From positions 1 to 53,721 of the forward strand of contig RPFO01002262.1 in the NCBI GenBank assembly GCA_009746045.1: DNA of 53,721 bases. Reading direction: 5' to 3'. This DNA comes from Mesostigma viride (taxonomy: Eukaryota > Streptophyta > Mesostigmatophyceae > Mesostigmatales > Mesostigmataceae). A model generated the notes under the pieces. That model was not told the DNA's origin, made no database searches, and worked only from the letters and a program-made list of their open reading frames with translations. This document shows positions 1 through 10,961 of the stretch, in pieces (within the stretch, counting starts at the first letter, position 1; every line of letters starts with the position of its first letter). Made by a program: the position numbers and the translations under genes.

Positions 1-975
1 AAAAATGGTAATAGCCACCACTAAGCTGAATGAAAGTACATCCTGGCTGATTGCCAACCCACTCAAAGGAATGAAATGCACATGATAATGTTTTTCAAGT
101 CCAACGGCCGTTGGCTCACAACCCCCTCTGGGAAGGGTGGATGCCTTACGAACCAGTCCATCTTTATGCTCAGCTAGATTTTTGGAGGCCTTTCTTGGAA
201 GAAAAATGGTAAATAGCCACCACTAAGCTGCATGAAAGACACATCCTGCCTTATTGCCACCAAATGAAACGAATGAAATGCACATGATAATTTTTTTCAA
301 GTCTAACGGCCGTTGGCTCACAACCCCCGTGTGGGAAGGGTGGATGCCTTACGAACCAGTCAACCACATCTTTATGCTCAGCTAGATTTTTGGAGGCCTT
401 TCTTGGAAGGCACATGGTAATAACCTTCACTAAGCTGCATGAAAGACGCATCCTGCCTTACTGCCACCAAATGAAAAGAATCAAATGCACATGATAATGT
501 TTTTCCAATTCCAACGGCCGTTGGCTCACAACCCCCCTGTGGGAAGGGTGGATGCCTTACGAACCATTCAACCACATCTTTATGCTCAGCTATATTTTTG
601 GAGGCCTTTCTTGGAAGAAAAATGGTAAATAGCCACCACTAAGCTGCATGAAAGACACATCCTGCCTTATTGCCACCCAATGAAACGAATGAAATGCACA
701 TGATAATGTTTTTCCAATTCCAACGGCCGTTGGCTCACAACCCCCCTCTGGGAAGGGTGGATGCCTTACGAACCAGTCAAGCCCATCTTTATGCTCAGCT
801 AGATTTTTTGGAGGCCTTTCTTGGAAGAAAAATGGTAATAGCCACCACTAAGCTGCATGAAAGACACATCCTGGCTGCTTGCCACCCTATCAAACGAATA
901 AAAAGCATAAGATAATGTTTTTCCAATTCCAACGGCCGTTGGCTCACAACCCCCTTCGGGTAGAGGCCTTACGGA
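1..975. repeat. ~208-bp tandem repeat carrying the CCAACGGCCGTTGG palindrome
   Basis: About 4.6 copies of a unit of 202-209 bp. Each contains a palindrome copy at 101, 303 (CTAACGGCCGTTGG variant), 511, 720 and 929, so the spacing is 202, 208, 209 and 209 bp. The surrounding unit is well conserved (phrases such as 'aagctgcatgaaagacacatcctgcc' split by small indels). No convincing gene is present; short open frames here are repeat by-products. Confidence 0.9.
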
Positions 976-2042
976 CCAGTCAGAAATAGTGTCCACCAAG
1001 CTGTTCCCCCCACACCCACAGTTGTCCTTGTCCACATACCTTTCCAGTACAGTTGTCCTCAGCTTCTCAGCAACGGGCGACTCCTCTCCTTGCTGCCTTG
1101 ACAGATATCACATAAACAAAACACGATCACGAGAGCATCAGGATTGTTAGAGGTTTCCTCCATCGCAAAACCGTAAGATACACACACCTCAAAAACCAAC
1201 TTTCTTGTCCTCCCAAATAACATATGTTTTTAAATGTAAAATAAATCACATTCATATTCTGTCACTTGATTTAACCACACAATTTTTCAGGTCCAACGCC
1301 CGTTGGCATTACGCCTCTTCCCGGTAAAAGAGTATTTATTGCTCCAACCCCACAAAAAACTCGTTCCGGACCTGATCGAAGCGAAGAGCACTGCCAGGGA
1401 TCGGAGTCGAGCCAGATTTGTGTGCGGAACATGATGGCTGGCCTACCTCACTCCCCAACATCAATGTGGACCTGGGTTCGAACCCTGTCAGTGCTATTCG
1501 CTTCGAACAGTTCCGGAACGAGTTTTTTGTGGGTGTGGAGAAATAATGTCGACATTTTCGGTGACTGTTCAGCTTAAAAAAATCACAAGCAGATGCGACG
1601 GCCCCTCCATTAAACAAATTATCCACCACTGTTGCGCTACACTAGCAATGTTTGTCAAGGTCCAACGGCCGTTGGCATCAAATAAATCACAACCATTGGT
1701 CACTCCATTTAACAAAATACCCACAACTTTTTAACCACACTAGAAATGTTTTTTGAGGTCCAACGGCCGTTGGAATCCAAAAAATGCCGAATTCATGTCA
1801 AATTTATATATATGTGACAGTTGACAGAATTAGAGATAATTAAATTATCAAACCCAGCTTTAGAACTCAATATTAGAATTCAAAATTTATTAATGAAATT
1901 TATCTTTCACCATTCAACCTCAACATTAAGTCCCCTTTGTGTTTTATTGAATTATTTAGCCATCAGCTTTACACATCATCAAAAATTGGCGAATTTCATT
2001 CAATATTAGAATTCAAAATTTATGAATGAAATTTATGTTTCA
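976..2042. other. AT-rich intergenic region with scattered palindromes
   Basis: No gene seen. It holds palindrome copies at 1293-1306 (variant CCAACGCCCGTTGG), 1662-1675 and 1760-1773, plus the foldback element listed separately. The stretch 1800-2040 is AT-rich and repeats phrases such as 'attagaattcaaaatttat', and lies directly 3' of the minus-strand F-box gene. Confidence 0.7.
1344..1538. mobile_element. MITE-like foldback element with 50-bp terminal inverted repeats
   Basis: The left arm (1344-1393) and right arm (1489-1538) are inverted copies matching at 45 of 50 positions by eye, including the shared block ACTCGTTCCGGA. The 95-bp centre contains GGGTTCGAACCC (1475-1486), a perfect palindrome that also matches a tRNA T-arm/B-box. 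No open frame of note. The arms fit a non-autonomous DNA transposon; no clear target duplication was identified, so the mobile-element call is an inference from structure. Confidence 0.65.
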
Positions 2043-2990
2043 TCATTCAACCTCTTCAGAATCCTCATCCAAACACAACATCATGTCCCCTTTCCACTTG
2101 TACATACTACTCTCGGCCAAATACAGCAAGCGTGCCTTCTTCCCCCCAAAAAACTTGAGATAATCCGGGGGGAAGATTGTTCCGCTGAGGACCTGCATAG
2201 CTAACTCCACCAAAACGCTTGCCATATCCTCCTCCCTACACCTCCTCTCTAATAAGGCCTTCATGTCTGCGTTCTCATCAAATCCCATGATCAGAACTGC
2301 ACATGCCATTCCTCCCCCCTCCAGAGGCAGCCCCTCCAAAAGCTTCACCCATTCTGCCTCCCTACGCGCTCTCCTCCCCGGAGGAAAAAAAATGTCCTCA
2401 TCCGGGTCATAAGGAGTATCGCAGAACCAGAAAATGCTCCTTAACCCCCATAGTTCATAATTATCGTACAAGTCATCCATTTCCTTTCCCAATTGGCGTA
2501 AGCGAGCTGTCCACCCCCTCCAATTCCTCTCCAACACACGTCTCCTCTCAGCACGCTCGGACCTGAACAACCCTCCCATCGTCCTTACTCGTGCATGTCC
2601 CTCTGGTGCTGGCTGGCGTCCTAACACCTCCTCAACTTCTTCACAATATACCTTAAAATACATTCCCCTTGTGACGAGTGTGTAGGGGGTGATATCAGCG
2701 CTTGCACACTTTACTTGCCCGCCATACAATTCTCGGAAAAGAGACTCAGTTATCAATGTACGAGGACCATCCCCGAATGCGTCCACGAACCCAGAAATTA
2801 ACTTAAAGCTGAATTGGGGTTCATACCTCCCCGACACCGCTTCCCTAGCCCCTCTACAAACTGCTTCAAAGCGGGCTACGTCGGGCGCCTCCATAAAAGC
2901 TGCGACTTCGGTCCAAATTTCCCACGGCAGTGAGATATCCCCTTCCATTATCGGCCCCGACGTCAAACTTGTCCCCTCTGCACATAACAT
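2043..2990 (-). CDS. F-box-like protein
   Basis: An intact 315-residue reading frame with an ATG start at 2990; a second possible ATG lies at residue 15 (2948). Residues about 20-58 read as an F-box: LPWEIWTEVAAFM followed by the hydrophobic 'ARFEAVCRGARE' helix. F-box proteins usually bind SKP1 in SCF ubiquitin ligases and recruit substrates through the rest of the chain. Here the C-terminal 250 residues show no recognisable LRR, kelch or WD repeats, so the substrate is unknown. The tail is acidic (DEDSEEVE). The gene is intronless, on the same strand as the MYND gene and the small gene upstream. A palindrome variant lies 80 bp upstream of the ATG. F-box assignment rests on the motif pattern only. 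Confidence 0.72.
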   Translation of the reverse strand: MLCAEGTSLTSGPIMEGDISLPWEIWTEVAAFMEAPDVARFEAVCRGAREAVSGRYEPQFSFKLISGFVDAFGDGPRTLITESLFRELYGGQVKCASADITPYTLVTRGMYFKVYCEEVEEVLGRQPAPEGHARVRTMGGLFRSERAERRRVLERNWRGWTARLRQLGKEMDDLYDNYELWGLRSIFWFCDTPYDPDEDIFFPPGRRARREAEWVKLLEGLPLEGGGMACAVLIMGFDENADMKALLERRCREEDMASVLVELAMQVLSGTIFPPDYLKFFGGKKARLLYLAESSMYKWKGDMMLCLDEDSEEVE

Positions 2991-3069
2991 ACATCGACGT
3001 CCATCCTTTAAAAAAAATGAGGTTTGGTCGGAAAGAAAATATGCAAACGTTAGGCGAGGTTTCCAATCC

Positions 3070-3083
3070 CTAACGGCCGTTGG
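3070..3083. promoter_or_regulatory. Palindrome copy (CTAACGGCCGTTGG) upstream of the F-box gene
   Basis: Lies 80 bp upstream of the F-box ATG. An equivalent copy at 4669 lies about 110 bp upstream of the small NLS-like gene. A regulatory role is inference from position; the motif is also found in introns and tandem repeats. Confidence 0.3.
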
Positions 3084-3132
3084 GTCACTAATTGTTGTTT
3101 AACCCACTACAGTCGCATGAGAGAAAACGAAA

Positions 3133-3268
3133 GTCAATTTTATTCCAATTTCAAAGTGAAAGGAGAATCCACTATTACACCATTTTACAACACAAATCAG
3201 GTCAATTTTATTCCAATTTCAAAGTAAAAAGAGAATTCACCATTACACCATTTTACAACACAAATCAG
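3133..3268. repeat. 68-bp tandem duplication
   Basis: Two adjacent copies (3133-3200 and 3201-3268) beginning GTCAATTTTATTCC and ending in ACACAAATCAGG, with a few substitutions. They sit between the start of the F-box gene and the stop of the MYND gene. No coding function seen. Confidence 0.85.
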
Positions 3269-3348
3269 GACTAAATACACAAATTTCAAATCCAAAATGC
3301 GTCCAGTTATCCTCAAAAGCAAATTATTACTCTACATTTCCAGTTTTT

Positions 3349-4125
3349 CTATGAGGAAGAACCGTAGTAGAAGGTGAAGGAGAAGTCGACCTCAGAGAAG
3401 TCGACCTGAGTTCCATCCAGTATGGTCGTCCTGTTTACCCCCCTTATCACCCCTGCCAGCCCCTGTCTTGCTTGCCTCAGACGTTCGCATCTATCCTTAT
3501 GCCTACTCCAGTCAGCACGCTGGCACTCCTCACTGCAATATCTGGCATCCCTACATCCTCTACACCACTTCTGAGGGCCTGTGTCGCACCCACACCCCTC
3601 CTTGGAGCAATTTCGCATACCACGCATGGGATCCCCATCCCTCACGATCGGGTCAGAGAGCAAGAAAAAGTTCATGTTGAGGGGTACTTCTGCCCCTACA
3701 CACGCATCAGCCCTCACGCGCAGGGAAGACGTAACATTCGGGTAAAATGCGCGCTTGTAGGTGCACCCAAGCTGAGCCCCTTCCTCTTCCCCCAACTCTA
3801 TCTTTGGCCCCTTTGTAATGAACGACACCAAAAGGCGGAACTCCCTCGTTGGGTCTATTGGCGCTCTTAGATCCATCTGTGGTACGAAAAAACCCTCTTG
3901 AATACAGAAGTTCATATCAGCTAGCTGGGCGTACATAACCCTCTCCATTTGGCTGAACGAATCAAACGCCAATAAAACGGCCAAGTGGCGGCCTGTCTTC
4001 TCCTGCGCGACACGAACTTCCTCGAATATGCCACGCGACAGAAAGCGAACTTGTTTGTAAACGTTTTGAAGGACGCTTCCGTAGACTTCATTCACGATCT
4101 CGGACTCATTCGCGATCTCGGCCAT
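3349..4125 (-). CDS. MYND-type zinc-finger protein
   Basis: A 258-residue protein with an ATG at 4125 (MAEIANESE...). Near the C terminus is a complete MYND finger: the cysteines of CSKEGC, then CRGC, YCSEEC and finally H...C in 'WSRHKDRC' supply the Cys/His zinc ligands. MYND domains bind zinc and usually mediate protein-protein contacts in regulators. The N-terminal 170 residues have no domain I recognise. No SET domain is visible, so this is not a SMYD methyltransferase. It is intronless, co-oriented with its neighbours, and ends with an acidic/aromatic tail (FSEVDFSFTFYYGSSS). MYND genes are greatly expanded in several protist and algal genomes, which fits this setting. Confidence 0.82.
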   Translation of the reverse strand: MAEIANESEIVNEVYGSVLQNVYKQVRFLSRGIFEEVRVAQEKTGRHLAVLLAFDSFSQMERVMYAQLADMNFCIQEGFFVPQMDLRAPIDPTREFRLLVSFITKGPKIELGEEEGAQLGCTYKRAFYPNVTSSLRVRADACVGAEVPLNMNFFLLSDPIVRDGDPMRGMRNCSKEGCGCDTGPQKWCRGCRDARYCSEECQRADWSRHKDRCERLRQARQGLAGVIRGVNRTTILDGTQVDFSEVDFSFTFYYGSSS

Positions 4126-4305
4126 CTTTTTCAGGGAAAAAACGAACAAAAAGATTTACATCGCGGCCAAAAAAACGCGTTTTCCCATTAGTGTGTTTGC
4201 CTAATTTATTGTAATCATTCATTTTTAAAACAGTCAGGTCCTTCACAACCTCAGAAAATGATTTCATTAAATTGGCATATACATTTAAAAACATCTTAGG
4301 TCGCA

Positions 4306-4560
4306 CTACTTTTTGCGTTTCAGTTTACGTTTGTTTCCCGGTTGAATAAAGTTGACACCATCCCCTTCATCGTCGGAAATTAAGGCCGGCATTTCGTCCA
4401 CTTCAGCTTGTACATCATCTTTTTTCATCACAACCATGGCTGGAATTGAATCCCAAAATTTCTCAATCGCTCTAACAACTTCGGCTGGCAGTTTTTTGGC
4501 CCCCCGTTCAACTGCCTCTCTCTCCTGGTTCGACACCGAAACGTCCTTGTCTTTCTCCAT
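4306..4560 (-). CDS. Small hypothetical protein with a basic C-terminal NLS-like tail
   Basis: An 84-residue frame starting at ATG 4560 (MEKDKDVSVSNQ...). It is acidic in the middle (VDEMPALISDDEGDG) and ends in the strongly basic KRKLKRKK, a classical nuclear-localisation-like cluster. I recognise no domain. It is treated as a real gene because the composition is protein-like, it ends cleanly, and it is co-oriented with the MYND gene 180 bp downstream. The palindrome at 4669-4682 is about 110 bp upstream of the ATG. It could be a 3' exon of a longer gene rather than a complete one. Confidence 0.5.
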   Translation of the reverse strand: MEKDKDVSVSNQEREAVERGAKKLPAEVVRAIEKFWDSIPAMVVMKKDDVQAEVDEMPALISDDEGDGVNFIQPGNKRKLKRKK

Positions 4561-4668
4561 TGAAAAAAACTGCACGTGAAGCACAACTGGCACAACCAAT
4601 GTAAGTAAACCTAGTAACTTCAGGGGCGGATTAATTCATCAGCCGGAGTACAATTTTATTTTACAACG

Positions 4669-5054
4669 CCAACGGCCGTTGGCATTACAGCAATGAAGTT
4701 AAGATAAAAACGTCGTAATGCAACGGCTGATAAAACTGGCGTATAATCAATAACGCAAAAAAAATTGGAACTTTTTTTTGGAGGTCCAACGGCCGTTGGC
4801 ATCACGTAAATCACAACAGCAATGATGGAAACTGATTTTGCAAGTCCAACGGCCGTTGGCATCAAGAAAATCAGAAGAGGGAGCGACTGCCCAAAAAACG
4901 CATAATAATAAAACAAGTACCTTGCAGGTGGTTGACAGACGCGAATCTTGTGTGGCGACGTGGAATCTGCAAGGAATGCGCAAAAACGTTGCAATCAGAA
5001 TTACAAGGATTACATATTTTCCACATTTAGTTTTTCAGGTCCAACGGCCGTTGG
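4669..5054. repeat. Cluster of four palindromes CCAACGGCCGTTGG
   Basis: Copies at 4669-4682, 4786-4799, 4846-4859 and 5041-5054, most followed by 'ca' and preceded by a T-rich stretch ending in 'gtc'. The interval 4600-5136 contains no gene I can support. Confidence 0.9.
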
Positions 5055-5136
5055 CATGAGATTAATAAGAATACCACTACATGCGTGTGAGAAAATTGTG
5101 CCGGGTGACAGAATTAAATCCAAGTTGCCCAGCAGG

Positions 5137-5920
5137 TGGGAGGGAGGGAGGGAGGGAGGGAGGGAGGGAAGGAGGGAAGGAGGGAGGTAGGGAAGGAGGG
5201 AAGGAGGGAAGTAGGGAGGGAGGGAGGGAGGGAGGGAGGGAGGGAGGGAGGGAAGGAGGGAAGGAGGGAAGGAGGGAAGAAGGGAAGGAGGAAGGAGGGA
5301 AGGAGGGAAGGAGGGAAAGGAGTAGGGAAAGGAGGAGGGAAGGAGGGAAGGAGGGAAGGAGGGAAGAAGGGAAGGAGGAAGGAGGGAAGGAGGGAAGGAG
5401 GGAAAGGAGTAGGGAAAGGAGGAGGGAAGGAGGGAAGGAGGGAAGGAGGGAAGGAGGGAAGGAGGGAAGGAGGGAAGGAGGGAAGGAGGGAAGGAGGGAA
5501 GGAGGGAAGGAGGGAAGGAGGGAAGGAGGGAAGGAGGGAAGGAGGGAAGGAGGGAAGGAGGGAAGGAGGGAAGGAGGGAAGGAGGGAAGGAGGGAAGGAG
5601 GGAAGGAGGGAAGGAGGAAGGAGGGAAGGAGGGAAGGAGGGAAGGAGGGAAGGAGGGAAGGAGGGAAGGAGGGAAGGAGGGAAGAAGGGAAGGAGGAAGG
5701 AGGGAAGGAGGGAAGGAGGAAAGGAGGGAAGGAGGAGGGAAGGAGGGAAGGAGGGAAGGAGGGAAGGAGGGAAGGAGGGAAGGAGGGAAGGAGGGAAGGA
5801 GGGAAGGAGGGAAGGAGGGAAGGAGGGAAGGAGGGAAGGAGGGAAGGAGGGAAGGAGGGAAGGAGGGAAGGAGGGAAGGAGGGAAGGAGGGAAGGAGGGA
5901 AGGAGGGAAGGAGGGAAGGA
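5137..5920. repeat. 784-bp polypurine tract, (GGGAAGGA)n with (GGGA)n
   Basis: Almost pure A/G on the plus strand, broken only by a few T residues (for example near 5188, 5212, 5330 and 5409). It starts as GGGA tetramers and settles into the octamer GGGAAGGA. Runs of GGGAGGGAGGGAGGG can form G-quadruplexes, and the mirror-like polypurine tract can form intramolecular triplex. All frames are open on both strands, which makes long meaningless open frames. Confidence 0.97.
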
Positions 5921-8764
5921 TAAATACCTAGGGGGGGTGCTGGCATGCATAAATACCTAGGGGGGGTGCTGGCAAGCATAAATACGTCGGGTGGGGTGCT
6001 GGCATGCATAAATACCTAGGGGGGGTGCTGGCATGCATAAATACCTAGGGGGGGTGCTGGCAAGCATAAATACGTCGGGTGGGGTGCTGGCATGCATAAA
6101 TACCTAGGGGGGGTGCTGGCATGCATAAATACCTAGGGGGGGTGCTGGCATGCATAAATACCTAGGGGGGGTGCTGGCATGCATAAATACCTAGAGGGGG
6201 TGCTGGCATGCATAAATACCGAGGGGGGGTGCTGGCAAGCATAAATACCTAGGGGGGGGTGCTGGCATGCATAAATACCTAGGGGGGTGCTGGCATGCAT
6301 AAATACCTAGGGGGGGTGCTGGCATGCATAAATACCTAGGGGGGTGCTGGCATGCATAAATACCTAGAAGGGGGTGCTGGCATGCATAAATACCTAGGGG
6401 GGGTGCTGGCATGCATAAATACCTAGGGGGGTGCTGGCATGCATAAATACCTATGGGGGGTGCTGGCATGCATAAATACCTATGGGGGGTGCTGGCATGC
6501 ATAAATACCTAGGGGGGGTGCTGGCATGCATAAATACCTATGGGGGGTGCTGGCATGCATAAATACCTAGGGGGGTGCTGGCATGCATAAATACCTAGGG
6601 GGGGTGCTGGCATGCATAAATACCTAGGGGGGGTGCTGGCAAGCATAAATACGTCGGGTGGGGTGCTGGCATGCATAAATACCTAGGGGGGGGGCTGGCA
6701 TGCATAAATACCTAGGGGGGTGCTGGCATGCATAAATACCTAGGGGGGGTGCTGGCATGCATAAATACCTAGGGGGGTGCTGGCATGCATAAATACCTAG
6801 GGGGGGTGCTGGCATGCATAAATACCTAGGGGGGGTGCTGGCATGCATAAATACCTAGGGGGGGTGCTGGCATGCATAAATACCTAGGGGGGTGCTGGCA
6901 TGCATAAATACCTAGGGGGGGTGCTGGCATGCATAAATACCTAGGGGGGGTGCTGGCATGCATAAATACGTCGGGGGGGTGCTGGCATGCATAAATACCT
7001 AGAGGGGGTGCTGGCATGCATAAATACCGAGGGGGGGTGCTGGCATGCATAAATACCTAGGGGGGGTGCTGGCATGCATAAATACATGTGGGGGTGCTGG
7101 CATGCATAAATACCTAGGGGGGGTGCTGGCATGCATAAATACCTAGGGGGGGTGCTGGCATGCATAAATACCTAGGGGGGTGCTGGCATGCATAAATACG
7201 TCGGGTGGGGTGCTGGCATGCATAAATACCTAGAAGGGGGGGCTGGCATGCATAAATACCTAGGGGGGGTGCTGGCAAGCATAAATACGTCGGGGGGGGT
7301 GCTGGCATGCATAAATACCTAGGGGGGTGCTGGCATGCATAAATACCTAGGGGGGGTGCTGGCATGCATAAATACCTAGGGGGGGTGCTGGCATGCATAA
7401 ATACCTAGGGGGGGTGCTGGCATGCATAAATACCTAGAGGGGGTGCTGGCATGCATAAATACCGAGGGGGGGTGCTGGCATGCATAAATACCTAGGGGGG
7501 GTGCTGGCATGCATAAATACATGTGGGGGGTGCTGGCATGCATAAATACCTAGGGGGGGTGCTGGCATGCATAAATACCGAGGGGGGTGCTGGCATGCAT
7601 AAATACCGAGGGGGGATGCTGGCATGAATAAATACCTAGGGGGGGTGCTGGCATGCATAAATACCTAGGGGGGGTGCTGGCATGCATAAATACCTAGGGG
7701 GGGTGCTGGCATGCATAAATACCTAGGGGGGTGCTGGCATGCATAAATACCTAGGGGGGGTGCTGGCATGCATAAATACCTAGGGGGGGTGCTGGCATGC
7801 ATAAATACCTAGGGGGGGGTGCTGGCATGCATAAATACCTAGGGGGGGTGCTGGCATGCATAAATACCTAGGGGGGTGCTGGCATGCATAAATACCTAGG
7901 GGGGGTGCTGGCATGCATAAATACCTAGAGGGGGTGCTGGCATGCATAAATACCGAGGGGGGGTGCTGGCATGCATAAATACCTAGGGGGGGTGCTGGCA
8001 TGCATAAATACCTAGGGGGGGTGCTGGCATGCATAAATACCGAGGGGGGGTGCTGGCAAGCATAAATACCTAGGGGGGTGCTGGCATGCATAAATACCTA
8101 GGGGGGTGCTGGCATGCATAAATACCTAGGGGGGGGGCTGGCATGCATAAATACCTAGGGGGGGTGCTGGCATGCATAAATACCTAGGGGGGTGCTGGCA
8201 TGCATAAATACCTAGGGGGGGGGCTGGCATGCATAAATACCGAGGGGGGGTGCTGGCATGCATAAATACCGAGGGGGGGTGCTGGCATGCATAAATACCT
8301 AGGGGGGTGCAGGCATGCATAAATACCGAGGGGGGGTGCTGGCATGCATAAATACCTAGGGGGGTGCTGGCATGCATAAATACCTAGGGGGGGGGCTGGC
8401 ATGCATAAATACCTAGGGGGGGGCTGGCATGCATAAATACCTAGGGGGGGTGCTGGCATGCATAAATACCTAGGGGGGTGCTGGCATGCATAAATACCTA
8501 GGGGGGGGCTGGCATGCATAAATACGTCGGGGGGGATGCTGGCATGCATAAATACCTAGGGGGGGTGCTGGCATGCATAAATACCTAGGGGGGTGCTGGC
8601 ATGCATAAATACCTAGGGGGGGTGCTGGCATGCATAAATACCTAGGGGGGGTGCTGGCAAGCATAAATACGTCGGGTGGGGTGCTGGCATGCATAAATAC
8701 CTAGGGGGGTGCTGGCATGCATAAATACCTAGGGGGGGTGCTGGCATGCATAAATACCTAGGGG
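5921..8764. repeat. 29-bp G-run minisatellite array
   Basis: About 98 tandem units of TGGCATGCATAAATACCTAG followed by a G run and TGC. Length varies 27-30 bp because the G run varies. The CCTAGG block has variants (CGTCGG, CCGAGG, CATGTGG, CCTATGG, CCTAGAAGG) that recur through the array. Each unit holds two palindromes, GCATGC and CCTAGG. There are no spacers, so it is not a CRISPR array. Contiguous open frames are repeat artefacts. Confidence 0.97.
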
Positions 8765-8967
8765 TTCAGCTGCCATTCGTACCTTTTTTTCTGTTTTTAT
8801 TTTTTAATGGGGGCCGGCCTGGGGCAGCGGCGGCGGGTGGACGAAAACTGATAGCGTTCCCGTTTGTGCATCCCGTGACCACCGGCCACCAAACGGAGGC
8901 ACGACACCAAGGCAGATCAAGCACCAAAGGAAGCAGCAAGGACGTTGACGTTATTAACCAAGAATGG
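8765..8967. repeat. ~200-bp dispersed unit, copy 1
   Basis: Begins CTGCCATTCGTACC, then a T-rich stretch, a GGCCGGCCTGGGGCAGCGG block, and ends TTATTAACCAAGAATGG. It interrupts the 29-bp array. Copies recur at 9341, 9661, 10764, 11391, 11811, 12231 and, truncated, 12651. Confidence 0.92.
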
Positions 8968-9340
8968 GGGTGCTGGCATGCATAAATACCTAGGGGGGGT
9001 GCTGGCATGCATAAATACATGTGGGGGGTGCTGGCATGCATAAATACCTAGGGGGGTGCTGGCATGCATAAATACCTAGGGGGGTGCTGGCATGCATAAA
9101 TACCTAGGGGGGTGCTGGCATGCATAAATACCTAGGGGGGGGCTGGCATGCATAAATACATGTGGGGGGTGCTGGCATGCATAAATACCTAGGGGGGGTG
9201 CTGGCATGCATAAATACCTAGGGGGGGTGCTGGCATGCATAAATACCGAGGGGGGATGCTGGCATGAATAAATACCTAGGGGGGGTGCTGGCATGCATAA
9301 ATACCTAGGGGGGGTGCTGGCATGCATAAATACCTAGGGG
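8968..9340. repeat. 29-bp minisatellite, second block
   Basis: Continuation of the same unit between two copies of the ~200-bp unit, including the CATGTGG and CCGAGG variants seen in the main block. Confidence 0.95.
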
Positions 9341-9543
9341 TTCAGCTGCCATTCGTACCTTTTTTTCTGTTTTTATTTTTTAATGGGGGCCGGCCTGGGG
9401 CAGCGGCGGCGGGTGGACGAAAACTGATAGCGTTCCCGTTTGTGCATCCCGTGACCACCGGCCACCAAACGGAGGCACGACACCAAGGCAGATCAAGCAC
9501 CAAAGGAAGCAGCAAGGACGTTGACGTTATTAACCAAGAATGG
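9341..9543. repeat. ~200-bp dispersed unit, copy 2
   Basis: Appears identical by eye to the copy at 8765-8967. The flanking 29-bp units also match, so the unit plus array was probably duplicated together. Confidence 0.92.
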
Positions 9544-9660
9544 GGGTGCTGGCATGCATAAATACCTAGGGGGGTGCTGGCATGCATAAATACCTAGGGG
9601 GGGGGCTGGCATGCATAAATACCTAGGGGGGGTGCTGGCATGCATAAATACCTAGGGGGG
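9544..9660. repeat. 29-bp minisatellite, third short block
   Basis: Four units of the 29-bp repeat between copies 2 and 3 of the ~200-bp unit. Confidence 0.93.
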
Positions 9661-9852
9661 GGGCTGCCATTCGTACCTTTTTTTCTTTTTTTCTTGGAAA
9701 CAGGGGGCCGGCCTGGGGCAGCGGCGGCGGGGGACGAAAACTGATAGCGTTCCCGTTTGTGCATCCCGTGACCACCGGCCACCAAACGGAGGCACGACAC
9801 CAAGGCAGATCAAGCACCAAAGGAAGCAGCAAGGACGTTGACGTTATTAACC
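9661..9852. repeat. ~200-bp dispersed unit, copy 3 (variant)
   Basis: The T-rich segment differs (ends CTTGGAAACAGG) and it lacks the terminal AGAATGG. At ATTAACCA it joins the 30-bp array rather than the 29-bp array. Confidence 0.9.
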
Positions 9853-10731
9853 ATCCATGCATGCCAGCACCCCATGACACCCATCCACGCATGCCAGCAC
9901 CCCACTACACCCATCCACGCATGCCAGCACCCCACTTCACCCATCCATGCATGCCAGCACCCCATCACACCCATCCATGCATGCCAGCACCCCATCACAC
10001 CCATCCATGCATGCCAGCACCCCATGACACCCATCCACGCTTGCCAGCACCCCACTACACCCACCCATGCATGCCAGCACCCCATCACACCCATCCATGC
10101 ATGCCAGCACCCCATGACACCCATCCACGCATGCCAGCACCCCACTACACCCATCCATGCATGCCAGCGCCCCATGACACCCATCCATGCATGCCAGCGC
10201 CCCATTACACCCATCCATGCATGCCAGCACCCCACTACACCCATCCATGCATGCCAGCACCCCATGACACCCATCCATGCATGCCAGCACCCCATGACAC
10301 CCATCCATGCATGCCAGCACCCCATGACACCCATCCATGCATGCCAGCACCCCATGACACCCATCCATGCTTGCCAGCACCCCACTACACCCATCCACGC
10401 TTGCCAGCACCCCACTACACCCACCCATGCATGCCAGCACCCCATGACACCCATCCATGCATGCCAGCACCCCATGACACCCATCCACGCATGCCAGCAC
10501 CCCATGACACCCATCCATGCATGCCAGCACCCCATGACACCCATCCACGCATGCCAGCACCCCACTTCACCCATCCATGCATGCCAGCAGCCCACTACAC
10601 CCATCCATGCATGCCAGCACCCCATGACACCCATCCACGCATGCCAGCACCCCATGACACCCATCCATGCATGCCAGCACCCCATGACACCCATCCAGGC
10701 ATGCAAGCACCCCACTACACCCATCCATGCC
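9853..10731. repeat. 30-bp minisatellite array
   Basis: About 29 units of CCATGACACCCATCCATGCA plus TGCCAGCACC, with ACT/ATC/TTC variants. Because 30 is a multiple of 3, each frame gives a decapeptide repeat (for example MPAPHDTHPC), but every frame on both strands is open and there is no other gene signal. It shares the core GCATGCCAGCACCCC with the 29-bp array on the opposite strand. Confidence 0.96.
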
Positions 10732-10763
10732 AATAATGCATTGATTCCAACAAATGAATAAGT

Positions 10764-10961
10764 GGGGCTGCCATTCGTACCTTTTTTTCTTTTTCCTTGG
10801 TTTTTACAGGGGGCCGGCCTGGGGGCAGCGGCGGCGGGTGGACGAAAACTGATAGCGTTCCCGTTTGTGCATCCCGTGACCACCGGCCACCAAACGGAGG
10901 CACGACACCAAGGCAGATCAAGCACCAAAGGAAGCAGCAAGGACGTTGACGTTATTAACCA
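10764..10961. repeat. ~200-bp dispersed unit, copy 4
   Basis: Preceded by AATAATGCATTGATTCC and followed by a second 30-bp array. The T-rich part ends CTTGGTTTTTACAGG, the version also used in the 420-bp repeats. Confidence 0.92.

Noticed and set aside
5077-6009. Pro/Leu/Ser-rich and Arg/Gly/Lys/Glu-rich open frames of about 275-310 codons
   Set aside because: They are translations of the polypurine/polypyrimidine tract in several frames and have no other gene evidence.
5921-8764. CRISPR array
   Set aside because: Units are contiguous and lack unique spacers, and the window is eukaryotic.
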